Shown here: one piece after another, positions 52,952-62,293 of the stretch
Position numbering within the stretch: position 1 is the first letter of the stretch
How the letters are laid out: every line of letters starts with the position of its first letter
Assembly: GCA_937864225.1 (NCBI GenBank)
Contig: CALMJK010000017.1
Span: 1-64,000, forward strand
Direction of reading: 5' to 3'
DNA length: 64,000 nt
Source of the DNA: an uncultured bacterium
GTDB lineage: Bacteria > Krumholzibacteriota > Krumholzibacteriia > LZORAL124-64-63
Translations under genes and position numbers: made by a program
Notes under the pieces: model-generated
Databases searched by the model: none
The model's input: the letters and a program-made list of their open reading frames with translations, nothing else
Told to the model about the DNA's origin: nothing

Positions 52952-53061
52952 GGACGCCCCTACGCGCCAGAGCTCAATCCCGTCGAGCAGGTGTGGTGCC
53001 ACCTCAAGCGGAACCCCTTGGCCAACTTGGGGCTTAAAACGCCGCGGAGCTGGCCGTGTGA
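52952..53061 (+). pseudogene. IS630-family (DDE) transposase C-terminal remnant, frameshifted
   Basis: Translates GRPYAPELNPVEQVWCHLKRNPLANLGLK, then a frame change to NAAELAV*; matches the NPxExxW third catalytic block of IS630-type transposases. Confidence 0.7.
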
Positions 53062-53171
53062 ACCGGGCTGAGCCCGCTCCGGATGCGCGGCCGTCCCCCT
53101 GTTGAGGTCCTTCTCAAAAGCTGCCCCTCTATTTGCATGTCCATAATAGGAAATTGGTTGTGCATCTATCA

Positions 53172-54977
53172 CTAGCCCCGCAATTCCTCCAGGATCTTCG
53201 CCGCCCCCTGGTTGCGCGGGTTCAGCTCGAGCGACCTCCGGTAGTGCTGGATCGCTTGCTCCTGCCGGCTGGCCTTGAGAAGCGCCTCGCCGAGACTGTC
53301 GTGGGCATTCCAGGAATCCGGGTAGAGCTGGACGGCCTTCTCGAACACATAGACGCAGCTCTCGAGGCTGCCCGCCTGCAGAAGCTGATACCCCAGAGCG
53401 TTGAAGTCGCCTTCATCGAAGACCGGCCCCGTGTCCCGCCGGGCCTGCAACTCCTGGAGCGTTTTCTCCGCGGCCGGGATGCCTCCGTCGGCCAGGGCCT
53501 GTCCGAAGATCGTCGCGGCGGACCCCAGCTTCGCCTTCCGCACCTCGTGGCGCGCCCGCTCGATCTGCCGCGCCTCCGGGGGGAACATGGGCTCGACGGA
53601 CTTCCCCTGCGCCAGCGCGGCCTCGGCGGCTGCCACGTCGCCGACGCCCAGATGGGCCTGAGCCAACATGGCGTACGTGGCGGCCAGCTTCGGGAACTCC
53701 TCCCGGCACGCTTCCAGCAGGCCGATCGCCGCGGGGTATTGCTTGCGCCCGAGGCACTGATTGGCGAACTGCATCGCCTCGTCCACGCCGAAGAAGGCCG
53801 TGTCGGCGCCGGCTGCGCGCGCCCGATTCAAGGCAGCGACCGCGGCCTCGACCTGCTGCTGGCGCATGGCGCGCGCGTACTCGTCGACGAGGGATGTCTT
53901 CACGGCCGTGAGGCTCGCGGCCTCGCCCTGCGGCTCCGGCGCGCCCCGCTCCAACAGCCGCTGCGCGAACTCCAGTTGACGGTCCGTACCCGCCGCGATC
54001 TCCGCCGGCGTGTTCAGGACGAAAAGATCAGGAGGGATGCCGAGCCCGTCCCAGCAAATGCCCTCATGGTCCCTGGTCACCTTGAACGCCACCCATAGCG
54101 TCCAGCCGTTGGGCAGGGGGTCGGGAAACTGGGACGACAATGCCCCTTCGGTCAGGTCGCCGACGACAGTCACGTGGGGAAGAACCCGCATGGCCAGCGT
54201 GAACCCCTCGGGGCCGCTGGCGGTGGACCGGTGGGTCAACAGGACCACCGGCCGGGTGAACCGGATCGGACCGGCCGGCTCGACAGCGCTGTACTCCGGG
54301 GGCCAGAGATCGTCGTGTTTCGGGCCGTAGCGCGTCTGGGACTGCATATACTGTCGCCGGCAATCAGCGAAACGGCTCGCCACGATCTCATGGTTCCGGC
54401 CGCTGCCGCCCGGGTTCGCCCGCACATCGATGACCAAAGCCCGGGCGTCCGCGAACTCGCGCAGGAAAGCGTCGATGGCCTGCGCGTGCGGCTCGCTGTC
54501 GCGCTTGAGATCGGCGATGTGAAGATAGCCGATCTGGTCGGTCAGCCAGCCGGAGGTGTAGGTGCCTTCTCGCGCAGCGGACGACTTGCCGTGCAGGTAC
54601 TTCGTCTTCACCAGGTCCAGCGAGAAGTCCTTGGCCCAGGTGTCCCGGGTAACGATCGGTCGTTCGCCGCCACAGATACGTCGGTTTGCGTCGGCCAGGC
54701 AGACGTGCGCGTCGTTCAGGGTCCCCAGCATGGTGACCAGGATGTCCCACAGCTCCTCGTCCGTGGTCGCGGCCGTGACCTGTGGGCGGTGCATCCGGTA
54801 GAGCAGGTCCCAGTCGACATTCTTGACGCTGAACTGGCCATAGGTCCGGTCGATGGAACGCCAGACGTGTTCGAAGTTCAGTTCAGGGTCGCGCGGATTG
54901 GCCGTCGGCTCGCTGCCGGAGGCGGCAGCGGGGACGGAAAGGCCGAGCACGATCAGGAGAGCGAGCAGACGCGTCAT
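53172..54977 (-). CDS. exported S41-family (tail-specific) peptidase with C-terminal TPR
   Basis: Signal peptide MTRLLALLIVLGLSVPAAA; ALVIDVRANPGGSGRNHEIV; PVVLLTHRSTASGPEGFTLAM; C-term SWNAHDSLGEALLKASRQEQAIQHYRRSLELNP. Confidence 0.85.
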   Translation of the reverse strand: MTRLLALLIVLGLSVPAAASGSEPTANPRDPELNFEHVWRSIDRTYGQFSVKNVDWDLLYRMHRPQVTAATTDEELWDILVTMLGTLNDAHVCLADANRRICGGERPIVTRDTWAKDFSLDLVKTKYLHGKSSAAREGTYTSGWLTDQIGYLHIADLKRDSEPHAQAIDAFLREFADARALVIDVRANPGGSGRNHEIVASRFADCRRQYMQSQTRYGPKHDDLWPPEYSAVEPAGPIRFTRPVVLLTHRSTASGPEGFTLAMRVLPHVTVVGDLTEGALSSQFPDPLPNGWTLWVAFKVTRDHEGICWDGLGIPPDLFVLNTPAEIAAGTDRQLEFAQRLLERGAPEPQGEAASLTAVKTSLVDEYARAMRQQQVEAAVAALNRARAAGADTAFFGVDEAMQFANQCLGRKQYPAAIGLLEACREEFPKLAATYAMLAQAHLGVGDVAAAEAALAQGKSVEPMFPPEARQIERARHEVRKAKLGSAATIFGQALADGGIPAAEKTLQELQARRDTGPVFDEGDFNALGYQLLQAGSLESCVYVFEKAVQLYPDSWNAHDSLGEALLKASRQEQAIQHYRRSLELNPRNQGAAKILEELRG

Positions 54978-55077
54978 GTTCCCACGCTCCTTCAGAGATG
55001 AGACTGGGATCAACGTCCCGAGACTACGAGCATTCGAGGGTTCCGGGTTGCATGAGGATGACGGGAGTTCTCCAAAT

Positions 55078-55603
55078 CGGCCCCGCACTCTTTGCCCGAG
55101 CAAGCGGCGGCAAGACGGCACCCTCATCGGCACGGCCTGCTACGTCTGCGGCGCGGCGATCACCAAGGGCAAATCGGTCTGCCGGCCCGTCCCGTTCCTG
55201 CAGCGGGTGCTCGACGACTTCGTGCTGGATTTCGTGGGGCAGAGGATCGACGCCTTCCTCGGCAACAGGGGCAGGAGGCGCCTGCAGGAGCTCACGACGA
55301 AGATCGGCTTCGTGATCGACCTGGCCGCGTCCTGTGCCGAACACCGCGGTCTCCTGAAGGACCGGCTCGGACGGCTCTGCGAGGAGCGTCAGGGGATTGA
55401 GCGGAGCCTCCGCGAGCCCGAGCAGGTCCCGTCGGCGTCCCGAACCCGGAGACCCTGGTGGACGCGATCCTGGCGGGCCTCTAAGACGCCCGGCAGCTCT
55501 TCGAACACGGCACCATGGAAGAACGCAAGCGCGTCATCCGCGCCTTCGTGGAGAACCTGACGGTCGACGGGGTGGGCGGCTGCGGCGACCTGCGGATAAA
55601 AAG
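55078..55603 (+). pseudogene. decayed serine recombinase C-terminal part (zinc-ribbon + coiled coil)
   Basis: GTLIGTACYVCGAAITKGKSVCRPVPFLQRVLDDFVLDFV..., then a frame change to PNPETLVDAILAGL*DARQLFEHGTMEERKRVIRAFVENLTVD...LRIKRIP with an in-frame TAA. Confidence 0.65.
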
Positions 55604-55636
55604 AATCCCCGATGCGCTAGGCATCAGGGACTCTTT
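55599..55636 (-). terminator. terminator downstream of tRNA-fMet
   Basis: Minus strand AAAGAGTCCCTGATGC-CTAGC-GCATCGGGGATTCTTTTT; near-perfect stem with T-tract. Confidence 0.7.
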
Positions 55637-55641
55637 CAAAG

Positions 55642-55718
<77 letters not shown>

Positions 55719-55781
55719 ACCGCAACGATCTCAAAGGCTTCCATTAAAGCGGCGCCAATATAGCCCCGCCCAATGCCCCTG

Positions 55782-56342
55782 TCAAGGCGCGCGGGTTGCC
55801 GGCTCAGTCTCCTGCGGCGGCGGCTCGGGAGGGAACGCGGGCACGACGTTGGGGCGTTGCCGGCTCAAGCCCAGTTCAGGTTCTCCCGGCGCGGCGGGGC
55901 GGCTCGACGGCCACGGAGCGATCCTGCCGGCCGCGAGGTTCTCATCGCCCATGACCTCAATGATTTCCTCGCCCTCTCGATGCATGCTGTATTTTTGCCG
56001 GGCGATCCGTTCCAGCGCGGCTGGATCCTGTCGCAGGGCCTGGAGCCGGCCGGCCAGCTCGAGCCGGCGGGCGCGCAGAGCCTCGACCTCCGCGGCGGCG
56101 GTCAGGCGTTCCTGGCGCAATCGGCGCCACGTCGCCAGACCATTCTCCCCCAGCAGGGCCGTGCCCGTGAGCAAAGCGACGCCGAGCGCGCCGGCCAGCA
56201 GCAGCGGCCAGCCGAGCCGCCGTCCACCCGGGGGCGCGCCGCGCAAGAACGCGGCGCCCGCGCGGCCGTGCCTCCGCGCCGCCATCCCTTCCTTGGCAGT
56301 TGCCCCCCACTCCTGCGGGCTTCTTGTCTGAGGCAGCTCCAT
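55782..56342 (-). CDS. FtsB/DivIC-like septum formation initiator protein
   Basis: Single TM then coiled coil: LLGENGLATWRRLRQERLTAAAEVEALRARRLELAGRLQALRQDPAALERIARQKYSMHREGEEI; downstream of eno as usual. Confidence 0.8.
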   Translation of the reverse strand: MELPQTRSPQEWGATAKEGMAARRHGRAGAAFLRGAPPGGRRLGWPLLLAGALGVALLTGTALLGENGLATWRRLRQERLTAAAEVEALRARRLELAGRLQALRQDPAALERIARQKYSMHREGEEIIEVMGDENLAAGRIAPWPSSRPAAPGEPELGLSRQRPNVVPAFPPEPPPQETEPATRAP

Positions 56343-56363
56343 CTGCGGGCCTCCTGTCTTGGG

Positions 56364-57674
<1,311 letters not shown>

Positions 57675-57759
57675 CTACGGCGTACATCGCGCCGCGGTCG
57701 GCGGGAGTCTAGGCGGGCCGGCGCGGGGTGTCAAGGCGGCCTCCGGGCCAAGGTCTCGG

Positions 57760-57789
57760 TTGACCCTTGCGGCGGCCGGCCTCTATCTT
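57760..57789 (+). promoter_or_regulatory. predicted promoter TTGACC-N18-TATCTT upstream of the ECF sigma gene
   Basis: TTGACC 57760-57765, TATCTT 57784-57789; start codon at 57808. Confidence 0.45.
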
Positions 57790-57807
57790 CCGCCGCGAGG
57801 ATTCGTG

Positions 57808-58389
57808 ATGTCAGACCAGCAAAACGACCTGCAACTGATCCGCAAGTGCAAGCGCGGTCACGAACCGTCGTTCGAGAAACTGCTTGGGCGCTATCGGACG
57901 CCCGTCTACGGGTTGTGCTACCGCATGACGCGCAGCGCCGAGGATGCCAGAGACCTCGCCCAGGAGGTCTTCATCAAGGTCTTTTCGTTGCTGGATCGGT
58001 ACGACGAGAGTTATGCCTTCTCCAGCTGGCTGTTCAAGATCGCCACCAACCACTGCATCGATCATCTCCGGCGCAACCGCCTCCGCTTTCTCCCGCTGGA
58101 ACAGCAGATCGGCTCGACGGGGGAGGAGGTCGAGCTTCCGTTGCCGGACGGAGGCCCCCAACCGGATCGCGTCCTGGAGCGCAAGGAGGCGATGGAGCGG
58201 TTAGAGGAAGTGATCGTCTCCCTGCCGCCCCATTACCGCATCATCACGCTGCTCCGGCACGACCAACAGCTCTCGTACGAGGAGATCGCCACGATCCTCG
58301 ACCTGCCCCTGGGCACGGTCAAGGCCCGCATCCACAGGGCCCGCAACCTGATCCTTCAGGCCCTGCACGACCGAAAGTACGATATTTAG
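57808..58389 (+). CDS. ECF-subfamily RNA polymerase sigma factor
   Basis: FEKLLGRYRTPVYGLCYRMTRSAEDARDLAQEVFIKVF; YEEIATILDLPLGTVKARIHRARNLI. Confidence 0.93.
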   Translation: MSDQQNDLQLIRKCKRGHEPSFEKLLGRYRTPVYGLCYRMTRSAEDARDLAQEVFIKVFSLLDRYDESYAFSSWLFKIATNHCIDHLRRNRLRFLPLEQQIGSTGEEVELPLPDGGPQPDRVLERKEAMERLEEVIVSLPPHYRIITLLRHDQQLSYEEIATILDLPLGTVKARIHRARNLILQALHDRKYDI

Positions 58390-58770
58390 GGTCGCGGGGA
58401 GCCGGAGCGGATGAAGTTGTCGTCTGGCTGCAACAAAACTCCCGCAGAGTGCGTATCGGCAGGCAACGTGCGTCCTCGGCAGACCGCTTGCAGCCGGGAG
58501 GTCCGCGGGCGAACGTGAAGCCAACAGTCGCAGGCGTGCCGTACGTGTCGGGGGATACGACGCCTGCCTGTTGAGGAGCGGGGAGCGGAGGCGGACCTAT
58601 CCTGGCGAGCCTCCCTCCTCCTCCCGTTCTGGGGCGCGGCGCCGGCCTCGCAGCGGGCGTCCCGGAGTTTCGGCTTGCGGATAGGCAGGGGTGACGGGTT
58701 GCCGGCAGGCGGCACCTGCGTGAGCCGGTCTTGGGGTGACCGTCCTTCCTCCGCGGCGAAGGAGCGAAGC

Positions 58771-59289
58771 ATGAACGAGAGCATGAACAAACCGGCCCGT
58801 GGCGAAGCGTGCCGCGACGCGCAGCTAAGGCTCCAGGATTACCTGGACGGTGAACTGGACCGCGAGCGCGCTTTGGAGATTTTCCTGCATGCCCGGGATT
58901 GTTCCGACTGTGGAGAGAAATTGGCGCAGATGAAAGCGCTGTTCGGGCGTTTGGGAGACCTGGGCGCGATTCCCCCTCCGAAGGATTTCGACGCGCGCGT
59001 CCTCGCCAGCGTGCCCTATGAGGCTTACCGCGAAATGGAACCGATACGGCGCGAGCGGGTGCCGGTGATCCTGACCGACGAATTTCTGCCGGCCTTCGTG
59101 CGCGCGCCCGCGACGCGGGCGGGTGGAGCGCTCGTTGCCGCGGGCTTGGCGTGCGGGGTGGCCGCGCGGATGCTGCCCGACGCAACCGCGATTCTGGTGT
59201 TTGTCGGACTCTTGCCCGAACTGCTGATCCGCGTGCAGAAGTTCGCGCGTCGCCTGCATGGGACGGCGGAGAGGACAGGCGGTGCTTGA
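58771..59289 (+). CDS. zinc-finger (zf-HC2-like) anti-sigma factor
   Basis: CRDAQLRLQDYLDGELDRERALEIFLHARDCSDCGEKL; C-terminal TM segments. Confidence 0.8.
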   Translation: MNESMNKPARGEACRDAQLRLQDYLDGELDRERALEIFLHARDCSDCGEKLAQMKALFGRLGDLGAIPPPKDFDARVLASVPYEAYREMEPIRRERVPVILTDEFLPAFVRAPATRAGGALVAAGLACGVAARMLPDATAILVFVGLLPELLIRVQKFARRLHGTAERTGGA

Positions 59290-60772
59290 GTCATCTGCCC
59301 GCCCAGGTCTTCACGAGGCGCGTCGGCTGGGTCTCGCGCGCCCCGTGTTGCTCTGCTGTCTCGTGCTCGGCGTTGCCGCGTCGACGCCCCCCGGCGGCGC
59401 CCGGGCGCAACAGCCCGCGGTCGCGCCCGCCCCGGAAAGACCTCCGTCCCCGGTCGAGCGCAGTGCCCTGGTTGTGGCCGATTCCGCGCGCGCGCGCGCC
59501 GAACGGCGGTTGCAGGCCTTGGCCGCCCTGCCGGATTCCGAGCGCGTGCAGGCTCTTGATCAAGCCCTGGAAGAACTCGGCGGAGCAATCGCGACGATCA
59601 GCCGCGAACTGTCGACGGTGGATTTCCAGATCGAAGACCAGGCGATCTCATTGCGCGACAAGGAGAGCGGGGGGCGGATTCGGATCGAGATCCCGCCTGA
59701 CCTCGGACGGCAGATAAGCCAAGGCATAAGCTCGATCACGGCCACCATCCTGGCCGAGACGCCCGACACGATCGTTCTGCGTGGGCACGCGCGCGATCTC
59801 AAACGGATCGCGCGGTTGCCGGACAGTCTGGCCGTCGTCGCGCCCGGGCACGCGTTTCTGCTCCCGCGGCAGTTGATTCCTTCGCCGCCGCGCGTCATTG
59901 CCGGCGACATGATCAGGGTTTTCGGCGACGTGGTCGTGAGCGGGGACGAGGAAGTGAGCGGGAGCGCGATCGCCGTTTTCGGCAACGTGATCGTGCGGGG
60001 GAGGGTCAACGGCCACGCCGTCGCCGTGTTCGGCAGGCTGGATCTGGGAGAGCGGGCGCGCGTGGGGGGCGATGCCGTGGTTGTCGGCGGCCAGCTCGAC
60101 AGGGGCAAGGACACGAAGGTGGGCGGCAGGGTCTTCGCGCTGAACCCGGGGCCGACCACTTGGCTGGGCGGGGCCGATCGACTGCTGTGGAGAGGCTGGA
60201 TCGCCCTGGCTTGGCGGACGGCCCTTTTCATCGTGGCGGTCATCGTGCTCGCGGTCTTCTTCGCGTTCATTCCGCCGGCGCGCTTGACCCGTGCCGCTGA
60301 CGCGCTGCGGCTCCGTCCCGGTGCCTGCCTGGGGCACGGGCTGCTCTGGCTCATCGCGGGGCACCTGCTGGTGGGTTTCCTGATAGGCGTGTTCGTGCTG
60401 ACCGTCATCGGCATCCCGCTGGCGCTGCTCATCGGACTGGCCTATCTGGGCGTCGCCCTGCTGGCGGTCGGCGTCGCTTCCTGGCAGCTTGGCAGGGCCG
60501 TGTTGCCCGCGCGCGGCGACACTCCGCCCAGTCCCTTCAGATCGGCCGTGGTCGGGCTGTTGCTGCTGCACTTGCCGGGGCTGATCGGCTCTTTGCTGGG
60601 GCTGAACGCCGGTCAGGCCGATCTGGCCGTCGCCTTCGGCGTGATCGGCCTGGTGGCCAAATTCCTCGCCTTCGCGCTGGGTCTGGGCGCGATCGTCCTG
60701 AGTCGCTTCGGCACACAGCCGTCCGCGGCGGCGGCGCCCGCCACGGCAACGGGCGGCGTCACCGCGGCCTAG
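59282..60772 (+). CDS. membrane protein with bactofilin/polymer-forming-like beta region and C-terminal TM bundle
   Basis: GDMIRVFGDVVVSGDEEVSGSAIAVFGNVIVRGRVNGHAVAVFGRLDLGERARVGGDAVVVGGQL repeats followed by TM helices; GTG start overlaps the anti-sigma gene. Confidence 0.72.
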   Translation: MLESSARPGLHEARRLGLARPVLLCCLVLGVAASTPPGGARAQQPAVAPAPERPPSPVERSALVVADSARARAERRLQALAALPDSERVQALDQALEELGGAIATISRELSTVDFQIEDQAISLRDKESGGRIRIEIPPDLGRQISQGISSITATILAETPDTIVLRGHARDLKRIARLPDSLAVVAPGHAFLLPRQLIPSPPRVIAGDMIRVFGDVVVSGDEEVSGSAIAVFGNVIVRGRVNGHAVAVFGRLDLGERARVGGDAVVVGGQLDRGKDTKVGGRVFALNPGPTTWLGGADRLLWRGWIALAWRTALFIVAVIVLAVFFAFIPPARLTRAADALRLRPGACLGHGLLWLIAGHLLVGFLIGVFVLTVIGIPLALLIGLAYLGVALLAVGVASWQLGRAVLPARGDTPPSPFRSAVVGLLLLHLPGLIGSLLGLNAGQADLAVAFGVIGLVAKFLAFALGLGAIVLSRFGTQPSAAAAPATATGGVTAA

Positions 60773-61152
60773 GCCCCATTCCCTGTCATTCCCCATGGCG
60801 GCGAGACGCGGTGGCCGGCAGGGGGCATTTCGCCCATGAGGCGGTGCCTGACGCCAGCGAAACACATTGCGATAAAATCATTTCTGATGGCATGCGCCAT
60901 TTGCCCCCAAGGCGCGGGAAAGACCCGCGTCCGCAGGACGCGCCCCGCGGGCGCGGGGGACTCGCGCCGGACGCCGCCGCGGTTGAGCCGGTCATCCTGA
61001 ACGCAAATGCCACTTTCCGCCTGTCCGCCGCCAGCGTCGGCGGAAAGGCCGCCCGGGCTGCGGCGCCGCCGGTTCGGTACGCTCCGTGCGCGGTCAGCGA
61101 TCAGGGGCGTCGCCGAATCCGCGGCGCGGCGCATAGGGGAGAGGAATGGCGC

Positions 61153-62259
61153 ATGAGGGATGAGGACGGCCGGAGCGAACTCGCGGCGCCGGTGAACGGC
61201 GGGCGGGCGGGAGCGGGTGCCGCGGCACGGCGGGTCTGGGCGAGCGTGCCGGCGGTCGTGCTGGCCCTCTCGTCCGTGGGGAGCGCGGCGGTCGTAACGA
61301 CTCCCTGCGGCCTGACCGCGACGGTCCACGATGCCGCCGAGATCGTCGAGCGCTGGCTGGCGTGGGAAGATGGACGGCTATGGCTGCGGCACCCGGCGGC
61401 GGGCGGCGTGGAACTGCTCCTGGGGCCCGACGACCCCCGTCTGCCGCGAGACGATGTCGAGACCTTCGTGCCCCTGACCGCCGCGCCCGTGGCGCAAGCG
61501 CTGCAGTCCTTGACGGGCATTCAACCGGAACTGGACGTGGAAGTGTTCCTGCTGCCGGCGCCTCCGGCCGTGGCCCTCGGCAGCTTCGCGTCCCGCAACT
61601 GTCTCTTCTTGTCGCCGGGCATGGGACCCGTGCCGGACGCGGCGATCCCGCCGCTCGTGGCGCATGAGCTGGGTCACGTCCTGGAATGGGCGTATCTGGA
61701 TGTCCGTCCGGAGCGCTGGCGAGCATACTGCGCCCTGCGAGAGCTGGACGAGGCGAGCCTGGACGCGACAACGCCGCACGCCGAGCGGGCGCGTGAGATC
61801 CTGGCCGAGGACGTCAGGGTTCTGTTCGGCGGAGAAGAGGCTTGTGGGGAAGGCGAGTTGGAGAACACGACGCTGGCGCCGCCGGACGAGGTCCAGGGTC
61901 TGCGCGACTCGCTCGCCGGCTGGTTGTCGGGACAACCGCCCGCGCCCGACACGGCCGTGGCGCGTGCCTTTCCCCTGCCCGCCCGCGGGCAGGTCCGCAT
62001 GGAGTGGGTCCTCGACGCGGACACCGTCGCCAAGCGCGACGTGGAGGGGGGAGGCGCCGGGTCGGCGGTATTCGAAATCTTCGACCTGCGCGGACGGCTG
62101 GTGCGCCGCGTGGCGGCGGCGGACCTGCAGGGCGGTCGCCTGCTCGCGCACTGGGATGGTCGCGACGCCGACGGCCGACCCGTCGCCGCCGGGCGCTACG
62201 CCTTCGTCGCGCGCCTGGATGTCGCAAGGGCGCGCGGATCGCTGCTCATCGTGAGGTAA
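61153..62259 (+). CDS. secreted HExxH-type putative metalloprotein with C-terminal FlgD-like domain
   Basis: PPLVAHELGHVLEWAY; C-term AVFEIFDLRGRLVRRVAAADLQGGRLLAHWDGRDADGRPVAAGRYAFVARL. Confidence 0.68.
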   Translation: MRDEDGRSELAAPVNGGRAGAGAAARRVWASVPAVVLALSSVGSAAVVTTPCGLTATVHDAAEIVERWLAWEDGRLWLRHPAAGGVELLLGPDDPRLPRDDVETFVPLTAAPVAQALQSLTGIQPELDVEVFLLPAPPAVALGSFASRNCLFLSPGMGPVPDAAIPPLVAHELGHVLEWAYLDVRPERWRAYCALRELDEASLDATTPHAERAREILAEDVRVLFGGEEACGEGELENTTLAPPDEVQGLRDSLAGWLSGQPPAPDTAVARAFPLPARGQVRMEWVLDADTVAKRDVEGGGAGSAVFEIFDLRGRLVRRVAAADLQGGRLLAHWDGRDADGRPVAAGRYAFVARLDVARARGSLLIVR

Positions 62260-62293
62260 AACCCGCCGAGGAGAGACGCCGCGCCGCGCGCCG

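Noticed and set aside
53413-53757. Small ORFs within the S41 peptidase gene on both strands
   Set aside because: Alternative frames of a gene with clear protease and TPR motifs.
53172-54977. S41 peptidase as the dedicated leader peptidase of the RiPP locus
   Set aside because: It is on the opposite strand, separated by an IS630 remnant, and GG leaders are usually cleaved by C39 proteases; no positive evidence links it.
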